Positions 43,644 to 52,204 of a stretch of DNA of 64,000 nucleotides are shown piece by piece; position 1 is the stretch's first letter; each line of letters opens with the position of its first letter. Location of the stretch: assembly GCF_017603825.1 (NCBI RefSeq), contig NZ_CP072014.1:3162001-3226000 (forward strand), in the 5' to 3' direction. The DNA is from Arthrobacter crystallopoietes (GTDB lineage: Bacteria; Actinomycetota; Actinomycetes; Actinomycetales; Micrococcaceae). Under the pieces are notes generated by a model. The model did no database searches. It saw only the letters and a list, made by a program, of their open reading frames with translations, and was not told the DNA's origin. The position numbers were made by a program, and so were the translations under genes.

Positions 43644-44873
43644 ATGACTGAAGACCACCGATTCCTGGAGCGTGCCCGCCAGCTGGACGCAGCGGACCGG
43701 TTGGCGCCGTTCCGGGCCTGCTTTGTGGGGCACGACGACGACACGGTCCGCTCGTACCTGGACGGCAACTCTCTGGGACGCCCGCTCCAGGCCAGCGTGG
43801 AACGGGTCCAGGAACTGATGGTGCATCAGTGGGGCGGCCGTCTGATCCGCGGCTGGGACGAGACCTGGCTCCAGTTGCCGAAAAGCATCGGGGACGAACT
43901 GGGCCGGGTGGCACTGGGTGCTGCGCCGGGCCAGTGCATCGTCGCGGATTCCACCACGGTGCTCTTGTACAAGCTGGCCCGGGCAGCAATCCAGGCCCGC
44001 CCCGGACGCAACAGGATTATCATTGACCGCGATAATTTTCCGTCCGACAGATTCATTGTGGAGGGCATCGCGGACGAATGCGGACTCGAACTGGACTGGC
44101 TCGAGGCACCGCAGGATGGCGGCGTTGACGCCGAACTCGTCCGGTCGGTGGTAGGTCCGGACACGGCACTGGTGCTGCTCAGCCACGTGGCCTACCGGTC
44201 CGGGTATCTGGCCGACATGCCCGCCATTACCCAGGCAGTGCACGACGCCGGGGCCCTGGTCTTGTGGGATCTGTGCCATTCCGTTGGTGTCGTTCCGGTT
44301 GAGCTGGACGCCTGGGGCGTGGACCTCGCCGTCGGATGCAGTTACAAGTACCTCAACGGCGGTCCCGGCGCCCCGGCCTGGGCCTATGTCAGGGCCGAGC
44401 ATCAGCATTTCCGCCAGCCGATCCAAGGGTGGATCGGCAGCGCCGAGCCCTTCGAGATGGGGCAGGGCTATGAGCCCGCCCCGGGCATCGGCCGGTTCGC
44501 CAGCGGAACGCCGCCGATCATCGGCATGACGGCCATCCAGGACATGGTGGACCTGATCGGCACCGCAGGAATCCAGAATGTCCGTGCCAAGTCCGTGGCC
44601 CTGACGGAATTTGCCGTCGAGGTGACGGAGGAGCTGCTGGCGGGCTACGGCGTCGTTATTTCCTCGCCCCGGGATCCAGCGCAGCGCGGCAGCCATATCA
44701 CCATCGACCATCCTTCGTTCAAGAAGCTGGTGGGCAGGCTCTGGGACCAGGGAATCATTCCGGACTTCCGTGAACCCGACGGCCTGCGGCTGGGGCTGTC
44801 GCCCTTGTCCACCAGTTTCGAAGAGGTCTATGTCGGGGTGGCAGCGATCCAGGCGGAACTCGCGCTCGGCTGA
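43644..44873 (+). CDS. kynureninase-like PLP enzyme
   Basis: Fold-type I PLP enzyme, 409 residues. Lys235 in AVGCSYKYLNGGPGAP is the cofactor lysine, YLDGNSLGRP near residue 39 is typical of kynureninase, and WDLCHSVGVVPVEL binds PLP. Converts kynurenine to anthranilate, or a related amino acid cleavage. ATG 43644 was chosen over 43632 because GGAAG is 13 bases before it versus one. No other tryptophan-degradation gene is adjacent, so the pathway is incomplete in this window. Confidence 0.87.
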   Translation: MTEDHRFLERARQLDAADRLAPFRACFVGHDDDTVRSYLDGNSLGRPLQASVERVQELMVHQWGGRLIRGWDETWLQLPKSIGDELGRVALGAAPGQCIVADSTTVLLYKLARAAIQARPGRNRIIIDRDNFPSDRFIVEGIADECGLELDWLEAPQDGGVDAELVRSVVGPDTALVLLSHVAYRSGYLADMPAITQAVHDAGALVLWDLCHSVGVVPVELDAWGVDLAVGCSYKYLNGGPGAPAWAYVRAEHQHFRQPIQGWIGSAEPFEMGQGYEPAPGIGRFASGTPPIIGMTAIQDMVDLIGTAGIQNVRAKSVALTEFAVEVTEELLAGYGVVISSPRDPAQRGSHITIDHPSFKKLVGRLWDQGIIPDFREPDGLRLGLSPLSTSFEEVYVGVAAIQAELALG

Positions 44874-44924
44874 CCGCGGCTGCCAGCCGGCGGCCCGGCG
44901 GACAGGAGCGGAATGGCGGCGGCG

Positions 44925-46157
44925 CTACGCGAAGTGATCAACCGCATGCTGGTAGGAGTGGGCGGTTAAGGCAGCGGTCTGTTCCCAGCCGAAGGCAGCA
45001 GCATGGATCGCCGCACTGACCCCCAACCGGTGGCGGAAGTCCGGGTACTCGTGCAGCTCGCGCAGGGCCGAGGCCCAGTCCTGTGCCGCATGCCCGTCCA
45101 CGAGCAGCCCGGTAACGCCGTGGCTGACCGCCGAGGGCAGGCCGCCGACGTTGGTGGCGACCACGGGCGTGCCGCAGGCCTGTGCCTCCAGCGCCACGAG
45201 GCCGAAAGACTCGCTGTAGGAGGGCACAGCCACCACGTCGGCGCTGCGGAAGTGTTCGGCCAGTTCCGCAGCACCTACCGGCGGCAGCAGCCGGACCGTC
45301 TCCTCCAGGCCCAGCTGGTGGACCAGCGGTTCCAGTTCCAGTTTGCTTGCACCGCTGGCTTCACCGATGACGGTGATCTGCAGGCGTATATCCGGGCAAA
45401 GCTCCTTGAGCCGGGCCGCCGCGTTGACCAATACGTGTGGTCCCTTCAGGGCCTGGATCCGCCCGGCGAAGCAAATGTGGAAAACGTCCGGGGCGATACC
45501 TGCGCTGCGCCGCGCCTCGTCCCGGCCTTCCGGCGTGAAGTTCGACAGATCCACCCCGGGCGGAACCACATCGATCTTGTCTCCGGCGGTCCCGTACAGC
45601 TCCTTGAGCTCGCCGGCCTCGGTGAGCGTGTTGGCGATGAGGCGGGCCGCCCCGTCAGCGACGTCCTGTTCACCGGTTATCCTGATTTGCGGCTCCGGGG
45701 ATTCGCCGGACTGCAAGTGTCGGTTCTTGACCTTGGCCAAGGTGTGCATCGAATGCACCAAGGGCACCCGCCAATCGCGCTGCAGCTGAAGCCCCACGGC
45801 GCCGGAGAGCCAGTAGTGGGAATGGATGACATCGTAGGCGCCGGTGTTGTCGGCGGAGGTGAACCTGCGCAGTTCTGCCTCCAGCCGCGGCAGCAGGCGG
45901 GGGAGTTCCTCCTTCGCCACGCTGTCCGCGGGGGCACCGGGCAGGTGGATGACGCGCGCCCCGGGCCGCGGATACTCGACCGGCTCCTGATCCTCCACCG
46001 TGGAGCGGGTGAAGACATCCACCTGGGCGCCCATCGCGATCAGTTCCCGGGAGACTGCCCGGACATAAACGTTCATGCCTCCCGCGTCACCGCCGCCGGG
46101 CACGGCCAGCGGCGAGGTATGGAGGGAAAGAACCGCAATTCGGCGCAGGGGGCGCAT
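44925..46157 (-). CDS. mshA: D-inositol-3-phosphate glycosyltransferase MshA
   Basis: First enzyme of mycothiol synthesis, 410 residues, GT4 family. HTSPLAVPGGGDAGGMNVYV near the N-terminus and SHYWLSGAVG are MshA hallmarks; VPSYSESFGLVALEAQACGTPV holds the donor-binding glutamates. Mycothiol is the low-molecular-weight thiol of actinobacteria. ATG at 46157 follows GAAGGAAG. It is the best single indicator of the phylum in this window. Confidence 0.95.
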   Translation of the reverse strand: MRPLRRIAVLSLHTSPLAVPGGGDAGGMNVYVRAVSRELIAMGAQVDVFTRSTVEDQEPVEYPRPGARVIHLPGAPADSVAKEELPRLLPRLEAELRRFTSADNTGAYDVIHSHYWLSGAVGLQLQRDWRVPLVHSMHTLAKVKNRHLQSGESPEPQIRITGEQDVADGAARLIANTLTEAGELKELYGTAGDKIDVVPPGVDLSNFTPEGRDEARRSAGIAPDVFHICFAGRIQALKGPHVLVNAAARLKELCPDIRLQITVIGEASGASKLELEPLVHQLGLEETVRLLPPVGAAELAEHFRSADVVAVPSYSESFGLVALEAQACGTPVVATNVGGLPSAVSHGVTGLLVDGHAAQDWASALRELHEYPDFRHRLGVSAAIHAAAFGWEQTAALTAHSYQHAVDHFA

Positions 46158-46319
46158 GGGCTTCCTTCCCTCAGTGCTGGCGGACGTAGCATCAACTTTA
46201 GTCGGTGCTGAACCTTCTGCCGTCCGCACGCGTCTGGATCAGTAAACGCATTCGCGTCGATGAAACGTCACAGCCTGCCGCGGCGACGAGAGCCATCGGA
46301 GTTAAGGGGGAACACCGTC

Positions 46320-46817
46320 ATGGAGTACGAGGTCAATGGGCTGCCGATGCACGTTCTGTTGGTCCATGCCACGGTCATCGTGATTCCGGTTGCAGCGTTG
46401 TGCACCATTCTGAGCCTGGTCTGGCCAACCGCACGTCGAAGGCTTGGCATCGTGACCCCGCTGATCGCCCTTGCCGCCCTGGTGCTGGTACCGATCACGC
46501 AGCAGGCCGGGGAATGGCTGCTCACGCGGATCGATGTCACACCGCTCGTGCAGGAGCACCAACAGCTGGGCGAAATGATGCTGCCCTGGGTGATCGGTAT
46601 CTTTGTGGCCGCCCTGGGCCAATGGCTGTGGTTCCGCTACGGCACGACGACGGCGGCCGGCATCCGCCGCAAGCTCGGCGCGGCGGGTACCCGGGTACTT
46701 GCTGCCCTGGCCGTGCTGGTGATTGCAGCCGTGTGCGTGGGGGCCACGGTCATGATTGTCCAGGTGGGCGAATCCGGGGCCCGGGCCGTCTGGCAGGGCA
46801 GTTACAGCGAGGGCTAG
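46320..46817 (+). CDS. DUF2231 family membrane protein
   Basis: 165 residues with four hydrophobic segments; GLPMHVLLVHATVIVIP near residue 8 is the family pattern with paired His residues that may bind a metal or heme. Function unknown. The ATG at 46320 has AAGGGGG about 12 bases before it. It ends in a three-base overlap with the stop of the opposite-strand FAD gene, so transcription is convergent. Confidence 0.82.
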   Translation: MEYEVNGLPMHVLLVHATVIVIPVAALCTILSLVWPTARRRLGIVTPLIALAALVLVPITQQAGEWLLTRIDVTPLVQEHQQLGEMMLPWVIGIFVAALGQWLWFRYGTTTAAGIRRKLGAAGTRVLAALAVLVIAAVCVGATVMIVQVGESGARAVWQGSYSEG

Positions 46818-47980
46818 TGCATGGTAAACCGGCGGGCCACCATTGCGGCTGCGCCGGGGATAGCCAGGGCGGGCAGCAGCAGGCTGTTCCGGGCGTCCAG
46901 CACCGCTGGCCGAAGCGGCCGGCCAAGCGCCATATTCAGATGGGCCTGCCATCCAGCCGTGGCCGCAGCGGCGCGCCGGCTGCGGTCAAACATGCGCAAT
47001 TGTTCACCGGTGTCCTGCCCTCGAAGCGCCGCGCAGATGATCGGCGCAAGCGCGGCAGCATCCAGCCACCCCAGGTTCATGCCCTGTCCGCCAATCGGGC
47101 TGATTTCATGGGCGGCGTCCCCGATCAGGGCAACGCGGCCGTGGACCATCCGGCGGACTCTCCGCGAGCGCACGGCGAACGAGCTGAGCATTGAGTTTGT
47201 GGCGACGTCCACGCTCCTACCGGTGCGCCCGGAGATCAGATCGGCCAGCCGATCCGGCTGCGGCCGAGGATCCAGAGCAGGGGTTCTGACCACCCAGCGG
47301 CGGATGCCGCCGGGCAGTGGAAAGGACTCGACGATGCCGTCCGGCTCCAGGTAGAGAACGGCGGTGGCTCCGTCGGAGGTAGTGTCTGCGAAGTCGCCCA
47401 TCAGGTAGGTATCGGGATAGCACCGCCTTGCCACGGGAACCTGTAGAAGGTCCCTGATGGTGGAACGGGCGCCATCGGCCGCCACGGCCAGCCGGGCACA
47501 GACCTCCACCGGTCCCCGGTCGGCGGCGCCGCCGGCGTTGCCGGTTGTCCCTCCGCAGGTGCTGACTTCCAGCATGACCCGGCCCCCGCCGTCGTCAATC
47601 CTTTGGGCCGTCCTGCCGTAATGAACCCTGCCGCCGAGCGCGCGCAGCTGCTGCTCCAGGATCCGTTCCGTGATGACCTGGGGCACTGCGAGCACATACG
47701 GATGCGGTCCGGGCACGCACCCGAAGTCCAGAACAGCGATGTCGCGGCCGCTTCGGCGTGCCACTCCGTCCCTGATCCGTACACCGGAGGCAATCAGCTC
47801 TTCGGCCACCCCGGCTTTGGCCAGGATGGCGAGTGCGGGCGGGTGGATCCCGATCGCCCGCGAGTGAGCACTCCGCTGCCTGCGCTGCTCAAGAATAACG
47901 ACGTCGAGGCCGCCCCGTCGGAGCAGAATCCCGAGCAGCAGCCCTACCGGCCCGGCGCCCACAATAGCGACGTCATGCAT
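46814..47980 (-). CDS. FAD-dependent oxidoreductase/monooxygenase (UbiH-like)
   Basis: 388 residues, group A flavin hydroxylase fold. GAGPVGLLLG (residues 8-17) binds FAD, DGARS lies near residue 175, and VALIGDAAHEISPIGGQGMNLGWLDA near 290 is the second FAD motif. It may hydroxylate or oxidise the aromatic polyketide made by the linked type III PKS. The start overlaps the methyltransferase stop by eight bases, so it is the last gene of the operon. Confidence 0.9.
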   Translation of the reverse strand: MHDVAIVGAGPVGLLLGILLRRGGLDVVILEQRRQRSAHSRAIGIHPPALAILAKAGVAEELIASGVRIRDGVARRSGRDIAVLDFGCVPGPHPYVLAVPQVITERILEQQLRALGGRVHYGRTAQRIDDGGGRVMLEVSTCGGTTGNAGGAADRGPVEVCARLAVAADGARSTIRDLLQVPVARRCYPDTYLMGDFADTTSDGATAVLYLEPDGIVESFPLPGGIRRWVVRTPALDPRPQPDRLADLISGRTGRSVDVATNSMLSSFAVRSRRVRRMVHGRVALIGDAAHEISPIGGQGMNLGWLDAAALAPIICAALRGQDTGEQLRMFDRSRRAAAATAGWQAHLNMALGRPLRPAVLDARNSLLLPALAIPGAAAMVARRFTMH

Positions 47981-48674
47981 CGCTCTGCGGCCTATAGGTG
48001 AGCAGATGGTGGAAGGGCCTCTTGGTGCTGACCGTCCAGCGTGGCGGCGCGAGCTGTTGTAGTTCGCTGAAGGTGTAGCTGCGGCGGATGGAAGTCAGTC
48101 CGTCCCTGCGGATGTAGGAACCGGGGAAGAACGGCAGCGTCCCTACGGAAAAGAGCGCGTAGGCCAGCGGGCTGCGGCGAATATCGTTGTGCATGGCGGC
48201 GCGGCGGCACAACTGCTGCGAGTCAGACAGCAGGGCCGGCAGTTGGGCGGCATCCAGGTGGTGGAGTAGGTGGTTGGACGTCACCAGGTCGAAAGTGCGT
48301 CCCTGTGCCACCAATTCCGAACCGAGCGCGCGGCGGAACACCAGGTTTTCCACCTTAGGCCGGGAGAGGGCGAACGCGTGGGCCCGCTCATCCGGGTCAA
48401 TCGCCGTGATCTCCAGCGGGATGCCGTCGCGGGCGGCCCACTTGGCGATGGCCCGCGGAATGTCGCCGCCCCCCGAGCCAATATCCAGCAAGGTGTTGGG
48501 ACCGTCCGGTCTCAGCAACGGGCGCAGCTGCCGCCGGTAGACGCCTTGCCAACCCGACACTGCCCAGTTAATGAGCGGAAACTGCCGGTAGGTACGCGCC
48601 AGCTTCCGCTCGTCGCAGTCAGGCCGATCCATCTCCTCGACGGCATCGACCGCCCGCTCGGCCAGAAAACCCAC
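47973..48674 (-). CDS. SAM-dependent methyltransferase of the polyketide cluster
   Basis: 233 residues, class I methyltransferase. LLDIGSGGGDIP is the SAM-binding motif I, ITAIDPD follows, and LVTSNHLLHHLD is motif II/III. Likely methylates the type III PKS product (C- or O-methylation unknown). The start is a GTG at 48674 with no clear ribosome site, 18 bases after the PKS stop; a downstream ATG at 48632 is an alternative. Confidence 0.85.
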   Translation of the reverse strand: MGFLAERAVDAVEEMDRPDCDERKLARTYRQFPLINWAVSGWQGVYRRQLRPLLRPDGPNTLLDIGSGGGDIPRAIAKWAARDGIPLEITAIDPDERAHAFALSRPKVENLVFRRALGSELVAQGRTFDLVTSNHLLHHLDAAQLPALLSDSQQLCRRAAMHNDIRRSPLAYALFSVGTLPFFPGSYIRRDGLTSIRRSYTFSELQQLAPPRWTVSTKRPFHHLLTYRPQSDA

Positions 48675-48692
48675 TGCTGCTGCCCGCCGTGC

Positions 48693-49871
48693 CTAGACAA
48701 TTGCCGGCGCGCTGGCCGCTGCCCGCGACCTCGTGAGCGTCGGCGCGCCGCTCTTGGTGAACAGGCCGGTCTCAACGGTGAGCCCGGGGCCGAAGGCCAT
48801 CGAGCAGATCCGTTCGTCGTCTCCGGCGAACGGTGCGTCCATAATGTGCTTAAGCACGAACATCACGGTGGCACTGGACATATTGCCGTAGTCGCGCAAG
48901 GTCTCCCGGGCCGGGACCAGCTGGTCTTCGCGCAGCTGCAGTTTGGCTTCCACCTTGTCCAGGATGCTGCGTCCCCCGGGGTGGATGGCCCAATGCTGAA
49001 TCGCCTCGTAGGGCCGGCCATTCACGGTGTCGTCGCGGGCCAGCAAGGGTTCCAGCGCCCCGACGATATGCTCGTCGATGATGTGCGGCACATAGGTGCC
49101 CAGCACCATCTCGAAGCCCTCATCGCCAATGTTCCAAGCCATGGATTCCTCGCCGACAGGGGTCAGCACCGTCTCGAAATGATCGAGCACAATACCAGGG
49201 GACGACGACGGCAGGTCCCGGGCGGTGACAACCGCCGCGGCGGCGCCGTCGGCGAACAGGGACGAACCCATGATGGTGTCGGGGTCATTGGAAGTGCGTA
49301 CGTGCAGCGTGCACAGTTCCGCAGTCACCACGAGGACAACCGCGTCCGGATCGGCCTCGCAGAATGATTTCGCGGCGCGCAGAGCAGGAAAAGCGGCGTA
49401 ACAGCCCATGAAGCCCAGATGGTAGCGCTGGACGGCGGGGCTGAGCCCGAGCGCCCGCACCACCTTGTAGTCCGGTCCGGGGTTGAAAAACCCCGTGCAG
49501 GAAACCGTAATTACGTGGGTCACGTCGCCAGCAGTGATCTCCGGGCAGGCGGCCAGGGCTTTGGACGCTGCCTCGATGAACAGCGGAGTGGCTGCATCAG
49601 CAAACTTGTCGTTGCGGACCTTCGTACTGGGGCTCAGGATGAGCCGGCTCTCCGGATCGAAAAAGACCGGTGTCTCCGAGCGCCGCTCCAGCGTCAGTTC
49701 TTCTACCGCCGTGTAGCGCCTCTCGATACCTGAGTAGTCAAAGGATGTGCCCACCAGCCTCTGGCCCAGCCGGGTCAGGCCCGGCTGGGCGGCGAAGACG
49801 TCGCGCACCTGGGACTGGACCAGAATGGTCTCGGGAACGGCGGTTTCAAGGGACCTCATGGTGACCGGCAT
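48693..49871 (-). CDS. type III polyketide synthase
   Basis: 392 residues, chalcone/stilbene synthase fold, cytoplasmic homodimer. Catalytic Cys157 (HLGFMGCYAAF), His in WAIHPGGRSIL and Asn in GNMSSATVMF make the full triad. GGRSILD and SSLFADGAAAAVV are family marks. Makes resorcinol, pyrone or acylphloroglucinol-type products from a starter acyl-CoA and malonyl-CoA. The ATG at 49871 follows AAGGA; an open frame upstream has no such signal. Leads the operon with methyltransferase and FAD enzyme. Confidence 0.94.
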   Translation of the reverse strand: MPVTMRSLETAVPETILVQSQVRDVFAAQPGLTRLGQRLVGTSFDYSGIERRYTAVEELTLERRSETPVFFDPESRLILSPSTKVRNDKFADAATPLFIEAASKALAACPEITAGDVTHVITVSCTGFFNPGPDYKVVRALGLSPAVQRYHLGFMGCYAAFPALRAAKSFCEADPDAVVLVVTAELCTLHVRTSNDPDTIMGSSLFADGAAAAVVTARDLPSSSPGIVLDHFETVLTPVGEESMAWNIGDEGFEMVLGTYVPHIIDEHIVGALEPLLARDDTVNGRPYEAIQHWAIHPGGRSILDKVEAKLQLREDQLVPARETLRDYGNMSSATVMFVLKHIMDAPFAGDDERICSMAFGPGLTVETGLFTKSGAPTLTRSRAAASAPAIV

Positions 49872-50122
49872 AGTTCCTTCATAGAGGAGGCCGGTCAGGA
49901 AAACAATGGCTTGAAGCCGATCAGCCACCCGCAGGCCGGCGACGCTGTTGGTACGGTCCCCGCTGGTCCAACTGGGCGTGACCCCGCAGCCCATGGCGCC
50001 AATCACACCTTCAGCAAGCTCCTTGTCACCCTCGGGTATCGGTCATACGGTGGAGGAAACGCCACGAACTGAACAACCGCCGGCATGGGTAACGGAACCA
50101 ACTGCCAGGGATGGGAAGTGCA

Positions 50123-50818
50123 ATGACTACCAACCGGAACCGCTGGGAGCGCTATGCCGACCGGCAGGACGCCGGCAGAACGCTCGCCTCGGAACTGGAC
50201 TCCTATAGTGGCCGCCCGGATGTTCTGGTACTCGGTTTGCCTCGGGGCGGCGTCCCCGTAGCCGCTGTCATCGCCGAAAGCCTCAAGGCGCCGCTGGACG
50301 TAGTCCTGGTCCGCAAGATCGGCGTTCCGGGTCATCAGGAGGTGGCCATGGGAGCGATGGCTTCGGCGGCCGGTTCCATTGATACCGTGCGCAATGAAGA
50401 CGTGCTGGCCAAGTTCGCCAAACGCTACGGCGACTCCAGTGCGTTTGACCAAGTTGCTGCAAAGGAGCGCATGGAACTGGACCGCAGGGAGCGGGTTTAC
50501 CGCGCGGGCAGGCCACCGCTGGATGTTGCCGGCCTCACGCTGATCGTGGTGGACGACGGACTGGCTACCGGTGCCACCATGCGGGCGGCGATCACCGTTC
50601 TGCGGAAACTATCGCCGGCGCGAATCGTGGCTGCCGTTCCGGTTGGCCTCAGCGGTACCTGTAGGGATGTGGGCCGCATCGCCGATGAGGTGGTGTGCCC
50701 TTGGAATCCGCAGGATCTGGTCGCCGTCGGCCAAGCCTATGACCGTTTTGACCAGGTGGATGACGCCGAAGTCATCAACCTGCTCGCGCAAAACCAGCGG
50801 CCGGCGCAAGCCGGCTGA
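50123..50818 (+). CDS. phosphoribosyltransferase-domain protein
   Basis: 231 residues with the PRPP loop VVDDGLATGATMRAA near residue 142. LGLPRGGVPVAAVIAESLKAPLDVVLVRKIG near 38-68 matches actinobacterial PRTases of the Rv0571c type, in which this domain is joined to a dienelactone-hydrolase-like domain; here a hydrolase is encoded two genes downstream instead. Substrate unknown. ATG 50123 fits GGGAAG; 50111 is possible. It faces the PKS operon with ~250 bases between. Confidence 0.87.
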   Translation: MTTNRNRWERYADRQDAGRTLASELDSYSGRPDVLVLGLPRGGVPVAAVIAESLKAPLDVVLVRKIGVPGHQEVAMGAMASAAGSIDTVRNEDVLAKFAKRYGDSSAFDQVAAKERMELDRRERVYRAGRPPLDVAGLTLIVVDDGLATGATMRAAITVLRKLSPARIVAAVPVGLSGTCRDVGRIADEVVCPWNPQDLVAVGQAYDRFDQVDDAEVINLLAQNQRPAQAG

Positions 50819-50847
50819 GCAGATCGTTGGGGGGAACCATAGACCGC

Positions 50848-50867
50848 GGCGGGCAACCTCGCCCGCC
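50848..50867 (+). other. short hairpin between PRTase and ATP-grasp genes
   Basis: GGCGGGC (50848-50854) pairs with GCCCGCC (50861-50867) with a six-base loop, just before GGAGAAGGGA and the ATG at 50888. It may reduce read-through or set the ratio of the two proteins. Confidence 0.4.
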
Positions 50868-50887
50868 AACGGAGAAGGGACGGCACA

Positions 50888-52204
50888 ATGACAGCCAAGA
50901 ATGTATTCGTACTTGCACTGACTGATGTTCAGCGGGGGGAACTGGAAACTGTCAACGGTGCCGAAAACTACGTATTCCGCAACCTGCTCGACTACGAGAG
51001 CGTGGTAAACACCCCGGAAATCGATTTCGAGGGACTGCTGGCCAAGGCGCGGAGCGAATTGCAGGAATTCGATGGGCCTGTAGATGCCATCGTGACGCAC
51101 TGGGATTTCCCGGCCAGCGTGATCGGGCCGTTGCTGGCGAAGGAAAACGGACTGCCTGCACCCTCGCTGGAGAGCCTGCTTAAGTGCGAGCACAAGTACT
51201 GGAGCCGGCTCGAGCAAAAAGCCTCGATACCCGAATGCGTACCGCAATTCGCCTCTTTTGACCCGTTCGACGATGACGCTCTGTCGAAGATCGACATCGA
51301 GTACCCGTTCTGGGTCAAGCCCGTGAAGTCCCACTCCTCAAACCTCGGCTTCGAGATCCAGAACGAGGAGCAGTTCAACGAAGCGGTCCAGGAAATCCGC
51401 GACCAGATAGAACAGATTGGGGACGCGTTCAACGACGTACTCGCCATGGTCGACCTGCCGCCGGAGCTAAGGAACGCGGACGGCAACACCTGTCTGGCTG
51501 AGGGGTTCATTTCCGGCACCCAGGCCGCCCCTGAGGGAACGATGTTCGGCGGAAAATTCCAGGTCCATGGTGTTTTCGACATGCACAAAGACGAAGCCGG
51601 AACGAGCTTCGAACGCCTTGATTATCCTGCCAACAGCGTCCCGGAAAGCGTGCAGCAGCGCATGATTGACCTCACCGAGCGCTACATGCACCATGTCGGT
51701 TTTGACAACGGCTGCTTCAATGCCGAATTCATGTGGGACGAAGCCGAGGACAAGCTTTGGCTCGTGGAAGTCAACACGCGTATCTCACAGTCCCACAGTG
51801 ACCTCTTTGCGAAGGTGGACGGAGTCTCCAATCACGAAGTAGCTATTGACATTGCGCTGGATCGCGAGCCGAAGATGCCGTACCGGAAGGGGAACTTTGC
51901 CGTCGCATCACAGTGCATGATCTTCCACGACGAGGATGCCGTAGTTACACGCGTACCCAGCGCCGAAGATAAGGCCGCCATCCGGGAACGCTATCCGGAA
52001 ACTACCGTGACACTTCAGGTCAAGGAAGGGGAGAAGCTCTCGGAACTGCCGGGCCAGGACAGCTACCGCTACATCTTGGGCAAGCTCTACATCGGTGCGG
52101 ACAACCGTGATCAGTTGGTGGAACGGTACAACGCCATCCTGTCCGAGTTGCCGTTTGAGTTTGCGCCGGTAGATCAGCCTGTCAACCAGGAGGGAGCTGC
52201 ATGA
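50888..52204 (+). CDS. ATP-grasp domain protein, probable carboxylate-amine ligase
   Basis: 438 residues. The ATP-grasp order is seen: a pre-domain (1-120), FWVKPVKSHSSNLGFEI (nucleotide and substrate Lys), and WLVEVNTRISQSHSDLF with the metal-binding Glu and Asn near residue 300. Probably joins an acid to an amine via an acyl-phosphate, cytoplasmic. Its substrate is unknown. The stop overlaps the CocE-like hydrolase start by four bases, so ligase and hydrolase are made together. PRTase upstream belongs to the same unit. Confidence 0.87.
   Translation: MTAKNVFVLALTDVQRGELETVNGAENYVFRNLLDYESVVNTPEIDFEGLLAKARSELQEFDGPVDAIVTHWDFPASVIGPLLAKENGLPAPSLESLLKCEHKYWSRLEQKASIPECVPQFASFDPFDDDALSKIDIEYPFWVKPVKSHSSNLGFEIQNEEQFNEAVQEIRDQIEQIGDAFNDVLAMVDLPPELRNADGNTCLAEGFISGTQAAPEGTMFGGKFQVHGVFDMHKDEAGTSFERLDYPANSVPESVQQRMIDLTERYMHHVGFDNGCFNAEFMWDEAEDKLWLVEVNTRISQSHSDLFAKVDGVSNHEVAIDIALDREPKMPYRKGNFAVASQCMIFHDEDAVVTRVPSAEDKAAIRERYPETTVTLQVKEGEKLSELPGQDSYRYILGKLYIGADNRDQLVERYNAILSELPFEFAPVDQPVNQEGAA

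Noticed and set aside
43191-44711. Minus-strand open frame of 506 codons opposite the kynureninase and dehydratase
   Set aside because: Spans two genes with intact active sites and shows no recognisable domain.
45003-46211. Plus-strand open frame opposite mshA
   Set aside because: Covers mshA in antisense; no motif.
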